This document shows, one piece after another, positions 1 through 5,885 of a stretch of 7,698 bases of DNA (position 1 is its first letter; the number at the start of each line of letters is the position of its first letter). The DNA comes from an uncultured Butyricicoccus sp. (GTDB lineage: Bacteria > Bacillota > Clostridia > Oscillospirales > Butyricicoccaceae). Under the pieces are notes generated by a model. That model was given only the letters and a program-made list of their open reading frames with translations. It was not told the DNA's origin and made no database searches. A program made the position numbers and the translations under genes. The DNA is taken from assembly GCA_900555465.1 (NCBI GenBank), contig USLE01000048.1, positions 1 through 7,698 of the forward strand. Direction: 5' to 3'.

Positions 1-1
1 G

Positions 2-850
2 ATGAAGCTCAACTATATCGAGCTGCTGCGCGAGGTCGGCGCGTGCTTCTCGGTCAACAACATGCTGCGCGCGGAGTGCTACAAGCAGCGCATGGAAAAG
101 GGCCTCAGCTTCCTGGAGTTCAACTACATGATCATGCAGTCCTACGACTTCTACTACCTGTTCCAGAACTACGGCTGCAACATGCAGTTCGGCGGTAACG
201 ACCAGTGGAGCAACATGCTGGGCGGCACCGAGCTGATCCGCCGCAAGCTGGGCAAGGACGCGCACGCCATGACCATCACGCTGCTGCTCAACTCTGAGGG
301 CAAGAAGATGGGCAAGACCGCGGCGGGCGCGGTGTGGCTTGACCCGAACAAGACCTCGCCCTACGATTTCTTCCAGTACTGGCGCAATGTGGACGACGCG
401 GATGTGCTTAAGTGCATCCGCATGCTGACCTTCCTGCCGCTCGAGCAGATCGAGGAAATGGACAAGTGGGAGGGCGCGCAGCTCAACAAGGCCAAGGAGA
501 TCCTTGCCTACGAGCTGACCGAGCTGGTGCACGGCAAGGAAGAGGCCGACAAGGCGATGGCAGCTGCGAAGGATATCTTCATGGGCGCGGGCGCAAGCGA
601 GAACATGCCGACCACCGAGCTGTCCGACGAGGACTTCGCGGACGGACAGATCGGCGTGCTGACCCTGCTGGTCAAGTGCGGCCTGGCGGCGTCCAACGGC
701 GAGGCGCGCAAGCTCGTGCAGGGCGGCGGCGTATCGCTGAACGGCGAAAAGGTCGCGGACTTCAAGCAGATGCTGGACAAGGACTTCTTTAAAGAGGAGT
801 GCATCATCAAAAAGGGCAAAAAGACCTTCCACAAGGCCGTTATCGGTTAA
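2..850 (+). CDS. tyrS: tyrosyl-tRNA synthetase, C-terminal part (5' end outside window)
   Basis: Charges tRNA-Tyr with tyrosine in the cytoplasm using ATP (class I synthetase). The visible 282 residues lack the N-terminal HIGH region, so the gene is cut by the window edge; bacterial TyrRS is usually a little over 400 residues. The ATG at the left edge is an internal Met, not the start. Visible landmarks are the tyrosine-site region FGGNDQW (around bases 190-210), which matches the IGGSDQW block of TyrRS, and the class I signature loop KMGKT (bases 305-319) in place of the KFGKT familiar from other bacteria. A WLDxxKTSPYDFFQYW block follows, and the protein ends in an S4-like RNA-binding domain (roughly bases 655-840, with ARKLVQGGGVSLNGEKV). 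The frame is intact to the TAA, and an intrinsic terminator follows 21 bases later. Any T-box leader would lie upstream, out of view. Confidence 0.97.
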   Translation: MKLNYIELLREVGACFSVNNMLRAECYKQRMEKGLSFLEFNYMIMQSYDFYYLFQNYGCNMQFGGNDQWSNMLGGTELIRRKLGKDAHAMTITLLLNSEGKKMGKTAAGAVWLDPNKTSPYDFFQYWRNVDDADVLKCIRMLTFLPLEQIEEMDKWEGAQLNKAKEILAYELTELVHGKEEADKAMAAAKDIFMGAGASENMPTTELSDEDFADGQIGVLTLLVKCGLAASNGEARKLVQGGGVSLNGEKVADFKQMLDKDFFKEECIIKKGKKTFHKAVIG

Positions 851-871
851 AAAGTAAACATTTGGTTTGAG

Positions 872-901
872 GCGCCGCGGCAAAACTACCGCGGCGCTTT
901 T
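872..901 (+). terminator. intrinsic terminator of tyrS
   Basis: A perfect 9-bp G+C-rich stem (872-880 GCGCCGCGG with 889-897 CCGCGGCGC) has an 8-base loop and is followed by TTTT (898-901). It lies 21 bases after the tyrS stop codon and ends just before the promoter of the next unit, so tyrS is the last gene of its transcript. Confidence 0.9.
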
Positions 902-922
902 GACCGGTATGCAAAACGCTGC

Positions 923-951
923 TTGACAAACGGCTGTTTTCCGGCTATACT
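923..951 (+). promoter_or_regulatory. sigma-A promoter of the riboswitch/ATPase unit
   Basis: A perfect -35 TTGACA (923-928), a 17-bp spacer and a -10 TATACT (946-951) with 5 of 6 consensus bases. The start point predicted from spacing is about 957-960, exactly where the riboswitch P1 helix begins. This is the strongest-looking promoter in the window, as expected for a unit controlled by attenuation rather than by initiation. Confidence 0.9.
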
Positions 952-957
952 GTTATT

Positions 958-1057
958 ACTGCAAAAGGGAGTAGGATAAGTTCCGCTGTCAACATTCCGT
1001 CCGGTTGCGCCGGTCTGGTAGCGGACACCGGCGAACCGGTCACAAGACTTTTGAGTA
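958..1057 (+). promoter_or_regulatory. yybP-ykoY family Mn2+ riboswitch aptamer
   Basis: The leader contains the family's conserved blocks in order. L1 is GGGAGTAG (967-974). Helix 980-987 pairs with 1020-1026, with one bulged T. At its inner edge is GTCAA (988-992), matching the second conserved metal-site loop. Next is an inner hairpin CCGG-TTGCG-CCGG (1001-1013), then a hairpin ACCGG-CGAA-CCGGT (1027-1040). P1 is CAAAAG (962-967) with CTTTTG (1048-1053), extendable through 958-960 with 1054-1056. The family is established as a Mn2+ sensor (alx and mntP in E. coli, yoaB in Lactococcus, yybP in Bacillus). Assignment here is by reading motifs and pairing, not by a covariance search. The downstream P-type ATPase is one of the classic regulon members. 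Confidence 0.92.
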
Positions 1058-1099
1058 AACGCTTTATGCTGTAGAAGCGCTTACTCAAAAGTCTTTTTT
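1044..1099 (+). terminator. riboswitch expression platform (intrinsic attenuator)
   Basis: A 20-bp stem with a single A-C mismatch (1044-1063 with 1076-1095) has a 12-base loop and runs into a T tract (1094-1099). Its 5' arm contains CTTTTG (1048-1053), which is also the 3' strand of aptamer P1, so P1 and the terminator cannot both form. Mn2+ binding should stabilise P1 and allow read-through, an ON switch, as known for the Lactococcus yoaB member. The terminator lies about 100 bp before the ATPase start codon, so regulation is transcriptional rather than by hiding the ribosome site. Confidence 0.9.
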
Positions 1100-1106
1100 G
1101 TTTGCC

Positions 1107-1154
1107 GCAGGGCTGTGTTCCGGCGTGCGCCGGACGCAAGATTCTGCACCCTGC
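1107..1154 (+). other. leader stem-loop between attenuator and ATPase start
   Basis: TCCGGCG (1119-1125) and CGCCGGA (1128-1134) form a perfect inverted repeat with a 2-base centre. It is enclosed by GCAGGG (1107-1112), which can pair with CCCTGC (1149-1154). There is no T tract, so it is not a terminator, and it does not cover the ribosome site at 1183-1188. It may protect or fold the 5' end of the read-through mRNA. The role is unknown. Confidence 0.45.
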
Positions 1155-1197
1155 TGCATATCCTAAATACTCTGGACGAAAAAAGGAGTTTGGCTAC

Positions 1198-3831
1198 ATG
1201 GAAAAAGTCTTCTACAACCGATCAGCAGAGCAGACGCTCGGCGATATGGACAGCAGCCGCAGCGGCCTGTCCGGCGAGGAAGCGGCGGCGCGCCTGCAAA
1301 AATACGGGCAGAACGCGCTCGCGGAAGCGAACCGGAAGTCCGTGGTCGAGGTGTTCTTCTCGCAGTTCAAGGACCTGCTGGTCGTGATCCTGCTCGCGGC
1401 GGCAGTAATCTCCCTGCTTTCCGGCAACGTGGAAAGCACGGTCGTCATTTTCGCGGTGCTCATCCTGAACGCCGTACTCGGCACAGTGCAGCACTGCAAG
1501 GCGGAAAAGTCCCTGCAAAGCCTGAAAGCCATGTCGTCGCCGTCCGCCAAGGTGATCCGCGGCGGCACGCGCATGGTGGTCAGCTCGACCGAGATCGTGC
1601 CCGGCGATATCGTTGAGCTGGAAGCGGGCGATATGATCGTCGCAGACGGCCGCATATTGGAAAACTACTCGCTCAAGGTCAACGAAAGCTCGCTGACCGG
1701 CGAGAGCGAGGGGGTGGAAAAGACCGCGGATGTGCTCACGGGCGGCAAGGTTGCGCTGGGCGACCAGAAGAACATGGTGTTCTCGGGGTCTCTGGTGACC
1801 TATGGCCGCGCGGTCATGGTGGTTACGGCGACCGGCATGCAGACCGAGATCGGCAAGATCGCGGCGCTGATGAACCAGACCCAGCAGCGCAAGACCCCGC
1901 TCCAGGTCAGCCTGGACGATTTCAGCCGCCGTCTGGCGATCATCATCCTCGTGATCTGCGTGGGCGTGTTTGCGCTCTCGCTCTACCACGCGGACAGCAC
2001 CGGCTTTGACGCAATTCTGGATTCCCTGATGTTTGCGGTTGCGCTCGCGGTTGCCGCGATCCCCGAGGCGCTCAGCTCGATCGTGACCATCGTGCAGGCG
2101 ATGGGCACGCAGAAGATGGCGCGGCAGAATGCGATCATCAAGGAGCTCAAGGCGGTCGAGACGCTGGGCGCGGTTTCGGTCATCTGCTCGGATAAGACCG
2201 GCACGCTGACCCAGAACAAAATGACTCCGCAGAAGATCTATGCAGATGATACACTGCTCGACGAAAAGCATCTGGACCTTGCAAACGACGTACAGCGTCT
2301 GCTGCTCAAAGCGGCGCTGCTCGCGAGCGACGCGACGACGGACGAGGAGACCGGCGAGGCCATCGGCGACCCGACCGAGGTCGCGCTCGTCATGATCGGC
2401 GACCGGCTGGGCGTGGAGGAGAGCGCCTACCGCGACCAGCACCCGCGTCTGGGCGAGCTGGCGTTCGACTCCGACCGCAAGCTGATGAGCACGCTGCACG
2501 ACATCGAGGGCACCTCTACGATGTACACCAAGGGTGCGATCGACGTGCTGCTGGACCGCTCCGAGTATGTGCTCACCTCGGACGGCCCCGTACCCATGAC
2601 CGAGGAATGGAAAACGCGCATTGCACAGGTCAACCTTGAGCTGTCGCAGGAGGGCCTGCGTGTGCTGGCCTTTGCGCAGCGCGAACTGGATGCCATCCGT
2701 CCGCTGACGCTCGAGGATGAACATGGGTTTACCTTTATCGGCCTGGTCTCCATGATCGACCCGCCGCGTCCGGAGGCAATTCAGGCAGTGGCGGATGCCG
2801 CGCGCGGCGGTGTGCGCACGATCATGATCACGGGCGACCACAAGATCACCGCGACCGCGATCGCACGCCAGATCGGCATTTTCCGCGACGGGGACGAGGC
2901 GCTCTCCGGCGTGGAGCTGGACGACATGACGGAAGAAGAGCTGGATGCACATCTGGAACATATTTCGGTTTACGCCCGCGTATCGCCCGAGCATAAGATC
3001 CGCATTGTCGAAGCGTGGCAGCGCAAGGGCAAAATCGTCTCCATGACGGGCGACGGCGTCAACGATGCGCCTGCGCTCAAGGCCGCGGACATCGGCGTTG
3101 CGATGGGCATCACCGGCACCGAGGTCTCCAAGGACGCAGCATCCATGATCCTTGCGGATGATAACTTCGCCACGATCGTAAAGGCGGTCGTCAATGGCCG
3201 CGGCGTATATACCAACATCAAAAACGCGATCAACTTCCTGCTTTCCGGCAACATGGCAGGCATCCTGTGCGTACTGTTTACGTCCATTCTGGCGCTCCCG
3301 GTCCCGTTTGCGCCCGTGCACCTGCTGTTCATCAACCTGCTGACCGACTCGCTGCCCGCGATCGCGATCGGCGTGGAGCCGGCGACCGGCGACCTGCTGG
3401 AGCAGAAGCCGCGCGACCCCAAGGAACCCATCCTGACGGGCTCGCTGCTGCGCCGTATCTTTGTTTACGGCCTGCTGATCGCATGTGCGACAATGGCAGC
3501 CTACTTTGTCGGCCTGCGTGCAGGCGGCGACGGCCTCGCTATGACACTGGCATTCGCTACGCTGACGCTTGCGCGCCTGTTCCACGGCTTCAACTGCCGC
3601 GGAGAAAAGTCGATCTTCTCGCTCGGCCTGCTGACCAACAAGGCAAGCCTTGCGGCGTTCGCGGCGGGCGTGGTCCTGCTTGCGGCTGTGCTGCTCATCC
3701 CGGGGCTGAACGGCCTGTTCGAGGTCGTACCGTTCACCGGTGTGCAGCTGGGGCTGGTGGTGCTGCTGGCCTTCCTGCCGACGCTTGTGATCCAGCTTTA
3801 TAAAAGCATCCGCACGGCAGTGAAAAGATAA
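1198..3831 (+). CDS. P2-type cation-transporting ATPase, probable Mn2+/Ca2+ exporter
   Basis: ATP-driven cation pump of the inner membrane, 877 residues. The start is ATG 1198, preceded by AAGGAG (1183-1188) at 9 bases; an upstream in-frame TTG at 1102 has no such site and lies just after the attenuator. P-type landmarks: actuator TGES (167-170), phosphorylation motif DKTGTLT with Asp332, nucleotide-domain KGA (Lys445), TGD (545-547), and hinge TGDGVNDAP (617-625). There is no N-terminal CxxC metal domain, which argues against a Cu/Zn/Cd pump. Membrane ion-site positions: PEAL with Glu290 in M4, Asn685 in M5, and Asn713, Thr716 and Asp717 in M6 (NLLTDSLPA). Compared with SERCA, the M5 Glu771 position is Gly688 and the M8 Glu908 position is Arg793, which suggests one transported ion. 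The Mn2+ riboswitch upstream makes Mn2+ efflux the best guess, but Ca2+ transport cannot be excluded from sequence. It is transcribed alone, with a terminator directly after it. Confidence 0.95.
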   Translation: MEKVFYNRSAEQTLGDMDSSRSGLSGEEAAARLQKYGQNALAEANRKSVVEVFFSQFKDLLVVILLAAAVISLLSGNVESTVVIFAVLILNAVLGTVQHCKAEKSLQSLKAMSSPSAKVIRGGTRMVVSSTEIVPGDIVELEAGDMIVADGRILENYSLKVNESSLTGESEGVEKTADVLTGGKVALGDQKNMVFSGSLVTYGRAVMVVTATGMQTEIGKIAALMNQTQQRKTPLQVSLDDFSRRLAIIILVICVGVFALSLYHADSTGFDAILDSLMFAVALAVAAIPEALSSIVTIVQAMGTQKMARQNAIIKELKAVETLGAVSVICSDKTGTLTQNKMTPQKIYADDTLLDEKHLDLANDVQRLLLKAALLASDATTDEETGEAIGDPTEVALVMIGDRLGVEESAYRDQHPRLGELAFDSDRKLMSTLHDIEGTSTMYTKGAIDVLLDRSEYVLTSDGPVPMTEEWKTRIAQVNLELSQEGLRVLAFAQRELDAIRPLTLEDEHGFTFIGLVSMIDPPRPEAIQAVADAARGGVRTIMITGDHKITATAIARQIGIFRDGDEALSGVELDDMTEEELDAHLEHISVYARVSPEHKIRIVEAWQRKGKIVSMTGDGVNDAPALKAADIGVAMGITGTEVSKDAASMILADDNFATIVKAVVNGRGVYTNIKNAINFLLSGNMAGILCVLFTSILALPVPFAPVHLLFINLLTDSLPAIAIGVEPATGDLLEQKPRDPKEPILTGSLLRRIFVYGLLIACATMAAYFVGLRAGGDGLAMTLAFATLTLARLFHGFNCRGEKSIFSLGLLTNKASLAAFAAGVVLLAAVLLIPGLNGLFEVVPFTGVQLGLVVLLAFLPTLVIQLYKSIRTAVKR

Positions 3832-3839
3832 AACAAAGG

Positions 3840-3867
3840 ATCCCGGAGTATTCTCCGGGATTTTTTT
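3840..3867 (+). terminator. intrinsic terminator of the ATPase gene
   Basis: A perfect 9-bp stem (3840-3848 ATCCCGGAG with 3853-3861 CTCCGGGAT) has a TATT loop and runs into seven Ts (3861-3867). It starts 8 bases after the ATPase stop codon. Confidence 0.93.
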
Positions 3868-3895
3868 CGTTTGATGATGATTTTTGAACCGACAC

Positions 3896-3913
3896 ACAGA
3901 TTATACAGATTAT
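3896..3913. repeat. tandem 9-bp direct repeat
   Basis: ACAGATTAT occurs twice head to tail (3896-3904 and 3905-3913) in the A+T-rich gap between the ATPase terminator and the tRNA promoter. It lies 57 bp upstream of the tRNA -35 box. A TATAAT at 3911-3916 has no suitably spaced -35, so I do not call a promoter there. It may be chance or an upstream element. Confidence 0.5.
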
Positions 3914-3969
3914 AATGTATCAAGGTCATGAGCATCGGCAGACAAACCGGAATTCCTGCGAAAAAAGCC

Positions 3970-3998
3970 TTGACAACGCGGGGTAAATTTGATATCCT
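3970..3998 (+). promoter_or_regulatory. promoter of tRNA-Pro
   Basis: A perfect -35 TTGACA (3970-3975), a 17-bp spacer and a -10 TATCCT (3993-3998, 4 of 6 consensus bases). The predicted start is near 4005, about 26 bases before the mature tRNA 5' end. The spacer carries AATTTGATATC (3986-3996), also present in the same register in the permease promoter. Confidence 0.8.
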
Positions 3999-4030
3999 AT
4001 TTTGGCAGGGTTATCTAGTCCCTTGCGTAT

Positions 4031-4106
4031 CCGGGTGTAGCGCAGCTGGTAGCGTGCTTGACTGGGGGTCAAGAGGCCGCAGGTTCAAGTCCTGTCACTC
4101 GGACCA
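4031..4106 (+). tRNA. tRNA-Pro (anticodon GGG)
   Basis: A complete 76-base cloverleaf with encoded CCA. The acceptor is CCGGGTG (4031-4037) with CACTCGG (4096-4102), including one G-T pair. The D stem is GCGC/GCGT (4040-4043, 4052-4055). The anticodon stem is CTTGA/TCAAG (4057-4061, 4069-4073) around loop CTGGGGG, giving anticodon GGG at 4064-4066. The T arm is GCAGG-TTCAAGT-CCTGT (4079-4095), then discriminator A4103 and CCA 4104-4106. It reads proline codons CCC and CCU. It is a single-gene unit with its own promoter and terminator, and no integrase gene or repeated tRNA 3' end was seen nearby. Confidence 0.97.
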
Positions 4107-4116
4107 AATGATTCAG

Positions 4117-4142
4117 AAAAACCGCCGAAAACGGCGGTTTTT
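4117..4142 (+). terminator. terminator of tRNA-Pro
   Basis: AAAAACCGCCG (4117-4127) pairs perfectly with CGGCGGTTTTT (4132-4142) around an AAAA loop, ending in a T tract. It lies 10 bases after the tRNA CCA end. Its symmetric A/T flanks could also stop transcription from the other strand, but no minus-strand gene faces it. Confidence 0.93.
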
Positions 4143-4172
4143 CTGTTTTTATTGAAAAAACGATCGCGTCAC

Positions 4173-4229
4173 CCAGCCGGCAGGCTGGCTGCACATATTT
4201 CACCTTGGTGAAAAATTCAAACATATTTC
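4173..4229. promoter_or_regulatory. possible operator region: hairpin, palindrome and direct repeats
   Basis: CCAGCC-GGCA-GGCTGG (4173-4188) is a 6-bp inverted repeat. TTTCACCTTGGTGAAA (4198-4213) is a 7-bp inverted repeat around TT, a shape typical of a dimeric repressor or activator site. ACATATTTC occurs at 4193-4201 and again at 4221-4229, flanking the palindrome. The cluster lies 70-110 bp upstream of the permease promoter -35 and downstream of the tRNA terminator, so if functional it most likely serves the permease. The regulator is unknown. No purine riboswitch or PurR-type box was recognised. Confidence 0.4.
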
Positions 4230-4280
4230 CGCACTTTTTGACCAAGTTCGCTGATTTTTTTCGGATTTCTTAATTTGATG

Positions 4281-4309
4281 TGGACAGGCAGGGTGGAATT
4301 TGATATCAT
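4281..4309 (+). promoter_or_regulatory. promoter of the NCS2 permease gene
   Basis: -35 TGGACA (4281-4286, 5 of 6 consensus), a 17-bp spacer and -10 TATCAT (4304-4309, 4 of 6 consensus). The predicted start is near 4316, leaving a leader of about 49 bases, too short for a purine riboswitch plus expression platform. The ribosome site AGGAAGG (4347-4353) is 11 bases before ATG 4365. Confidence 0.7.
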
Positions 4310-4364
4310 AATATAGTCTTTTCATTTTCCGTATTTCACAAAATAAAGGAAGGCAGTTGACAAA

Positions 4365-5693
4365 ATGCAAAAAGAGAAAACATCCAATGGCGAGCTGTTC
4401 CGGCTCAACGGCAAACCATCCTGGGGGCAGGCCTTTCCGCAGGCCTTGCAGCATGTTCTGGCCATGTTGGTCGGTAATATCACCCCGCCGATGCTGATTG
4501 CGAGTACGCTTTCACTTTCCGCAGCGGATCAGATTATCCTGACGCAGGCGGCAATGATCATCGGTGGCATTACAACCCTGCTTCAGCTCTATCCTGTTAT
4601 GGGATTCGGCATGGGGCTGCCGAATGTCATGGGTGTAGCTTTCGCCTATATGCCCATCCTGACCATGATCGGCACACAATATGGCATTTCCGCGATTTTC
4701 GGCTCGCAGCTGGTCGCTGGCTTTATTTCCATTTTCATCGGCATGTTCATGGGAAAAATACGGCGGTTCTTTCCGCCGATCGTCAGCGGCACTGTGGTGC
4801 TGAGCATTGGCCTGTCGCTGTACCAGACCGCGATCACATATATGGGCGGCGGCTCAGCGGCGCAGGCTGACGGATCGTTTGGCTCCGGAAAATTCTGGAT
4901 CCTGGCGCTTGTCACGCTGGCAGTTACGCTCGCATGCAGCCTGTTCGGCAAGGGCTATGTCCGTGTATCCGGCATGCTGATCGGCATTCTGGTGGGTTAT
5001 GTGATCGCTCTGGTCATGGGCGGCATTGTGGACTTTTCCGATGTGAGTCAGGCTGGCTGGGTCTCTGTGCCCGTGCCGTTCCATTTTGGCCTTGCGTTCC
5101 ATCCGGATGCTATCATCATGATGGTGCTGATGTACGTTGTGCAGGCGGTGCAGACCATCGGTGACGTATCTTCCACCGCGATGGGCGGCTTTAACCGCGA
5201 AGCGACCGACAAGGAGCTCGGCGGCGCCATCAAGGGCCAGTCGGTCTGCGGCATGATCGGTGCGGTGATCGGCGGCCTGCCGACCGATCCGTACAGCCAG
5301 AACGTCGGCCTGATCTGCACGACCAAGGTAGTTGCCAAGCGCGTGTTCCTGATCGTCGGTCTGGTTATGCTGGCAGCAGGCTTCTGCCCGAAGTTCGGCG
5401 CGCTGATGACCACCATCCCGCAGCCTGTACTGGGCGGCGCAACGGTCACGGTGTTTGCCGCTATCACGATGTCGGGCATCCAGCTGCTGAACGAGCAGCC
5501 GATGAACTACCGCAACAAGCTGATCGTTGGTATTGCGCTTGCCATCGGCATTGGTATCGACACAGTGCCGGACATCCTGCAGTTCTGCCCGCAGCTTGTC
5601 CAGAATATCTTCGGCAGCTCGCTGATGGTATCGTTCCTGATCGTGTTCCTGCTCAACATCATCGTTCCTGAGGATGATTCCCCGGCGACGTGA
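4365..5693 (+). CDS. NCS2 family xanthine/uracil-type permease
   Basis: Nucleobase:cation symporter-2 (SLC23-like) inner-membrane transporter, 442 residues, the usual length, with a largely hydrophobic body consistent with the 14-segment NCS2 fold. ATG 4365 follows AGGAAGG (4347-4353). Family marks: QHV with His30 in the first segment, TIGD (264-267) in the substrate-site helix, GGLPTDPYSQNVG (303-315) with Gln312-Asn313 matching the QN pair of E. coli XanQ, then TTIPQPVLGGA and a C-terminal FLLNIIVP. Compared with XanQ from memory, the key Glu272 position is Gln263 and the Asp304 position appears to be Gln292, while the Asp276 position is kept (Asp267). Substrate (xanthine, uric acid, uracil or other) and coupling ion therefore cannot be named safely. 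It is a single-gene unit with its own promoter and terminator, and no purine-catabolic gene lies next to it. Confidence 0.9.
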   Translation: MQKEKTSNGELFRLNGKPSWGQAFPQALQHVLAMLVGNITPPMLIASTLSLSAADQIILTQAAMIIGGITTLLQLYPVMGFGMGLPNVMGVAFAYMPILTMIGTQYGISAIFGSQLVAGFISIFIGMFMGKIRRFFPPIVSGTVVLSIGLSLYQTAITYMGGGSAAQADGSFGSGKFWILALVTLAVTLACSLFGKGYVRVSGMLIGILVGYVIALVMGGIVDFSDVSQAGWVSVPVPFHFGLAFHPDAIIMMVLMYVVQAVQTIGDVSSTAMGGFNREATDKELGGAIKGQSVCGMIGAVIGGLPTDPYSQNVGLICTTKVVAKRVFLIVGLVMLAAGFCPKFGALMTTIPQPVLGGATVTVFAAITMSGIQLLNEQPMNYRNKLIVGIALAIGIGIDTVPDILQFCPQLVQNIFGSSLMVSFLIVFLLNIIVPEDDSPAT

Positions 5694-5733
5694 TTCCTCC
5701 TGTACAGATGGGGAAAAGCACAAGAATATACGC

Positions 5734-5771
5734 AAGCCACCTGTTTTTGAACGCAAGAACAGGTGGCTTTT
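5734..5771 (+). terminator. terminator of the permease gene
   Basis: AAGCCACCTGTT (5734-5745) pairs perfectly with AACAGGTGGCTT (5758-5769), extendable by one T-G and two T-A pairs to leave a 6-base loop. It ends in TTTT (5768-5771). It lies 40 bases after the permease stop codon, so the next gene is likely transcribed separately or only by read-through. Confidence 0.92.
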
Positions 5772-5835
5772 ATCCCGTGAAGGTTCCAATATCGAGCGGC
5801 AGTGCATCCGTTTTGCGCGAAATAGAGTGTTCGGC

Positions 5836-5851
5836 ATGGATGGAAATCCAT
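5836..5851. repeat. small inverted repeat upstream of the DUF6198-type gene
   Basis: ATGGAT-GGAA-ATCCAT is a perfect 6-bp inverted repeat ending 34 bases before the next start codon. No convincing -35/-10 pair was found between the permease terminator and this gene, so how the gene is transcribed is open. The repeat may be an operator, a leader hairpin or chance. Confidence 0.3.
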
Positions 5852-5885
5852 TGTATCACCTGAAAAACAAAAAAGGACAGTGTAT

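Noticed and set aside
1102..1197. TTG at 1102 as an earlier start for the ATPase, adding 32 residues
   Set aside because: It sits immediately after the attenuator with no ribosome site, and the added residues have no family match; ATG 1198 has a good site at 9 bases.
1222..3897. An 891-codon open frame on the minus strand, antisense to the ATPase gene
   Set aside because: It is a by-product of strong codon bias in a G+C-rich gene. The product is a low-complexity run rich in Arg, His, Gln and Asp with no membrane segments or known motif, while the + strand frame has every P-type ATPase motif.
3911..3916. TATAAT as a -10 box upstream of the tRNA
   Set aside because: The nearest -35-like TTGAAC (3884-3889) leaves a 21-bp spacer, and a much better promoter lies at 3970-3998.
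4031..4106. tRNA-Pro as an integration site for a mobile element
   Set aside because: No repeat of the tRNA 3' end, no integrase gene and no composition change were seen on either side within the window.
3928..4155. A 75-codon + strand frame across the tRNA
   Set aside because: It reads straight through the tRNA-Pro gene and its terminator, has no ribosome site, and its product resembles nothing recognised.
4238..4243. TTGACC as a -35 box for the permease
   Set aside because: No acceptable -10 occurs 16-18 bp downstream; the TGGACA/TATCAT pair at 4281-4309 is better.
4316..4364. Purine riboswitch ahead of the permease
   Set aside because: The leader is only about 49 bases and lacks the conserved three-way junction core of that family.
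4854..5837. A 327-codon minus-strand frame antisense to the permease
   Set aside because: It has the same His/Arg/Asp-rich composition as other antisense shadows and no recognisable domain, and it runs through the permease terminator.
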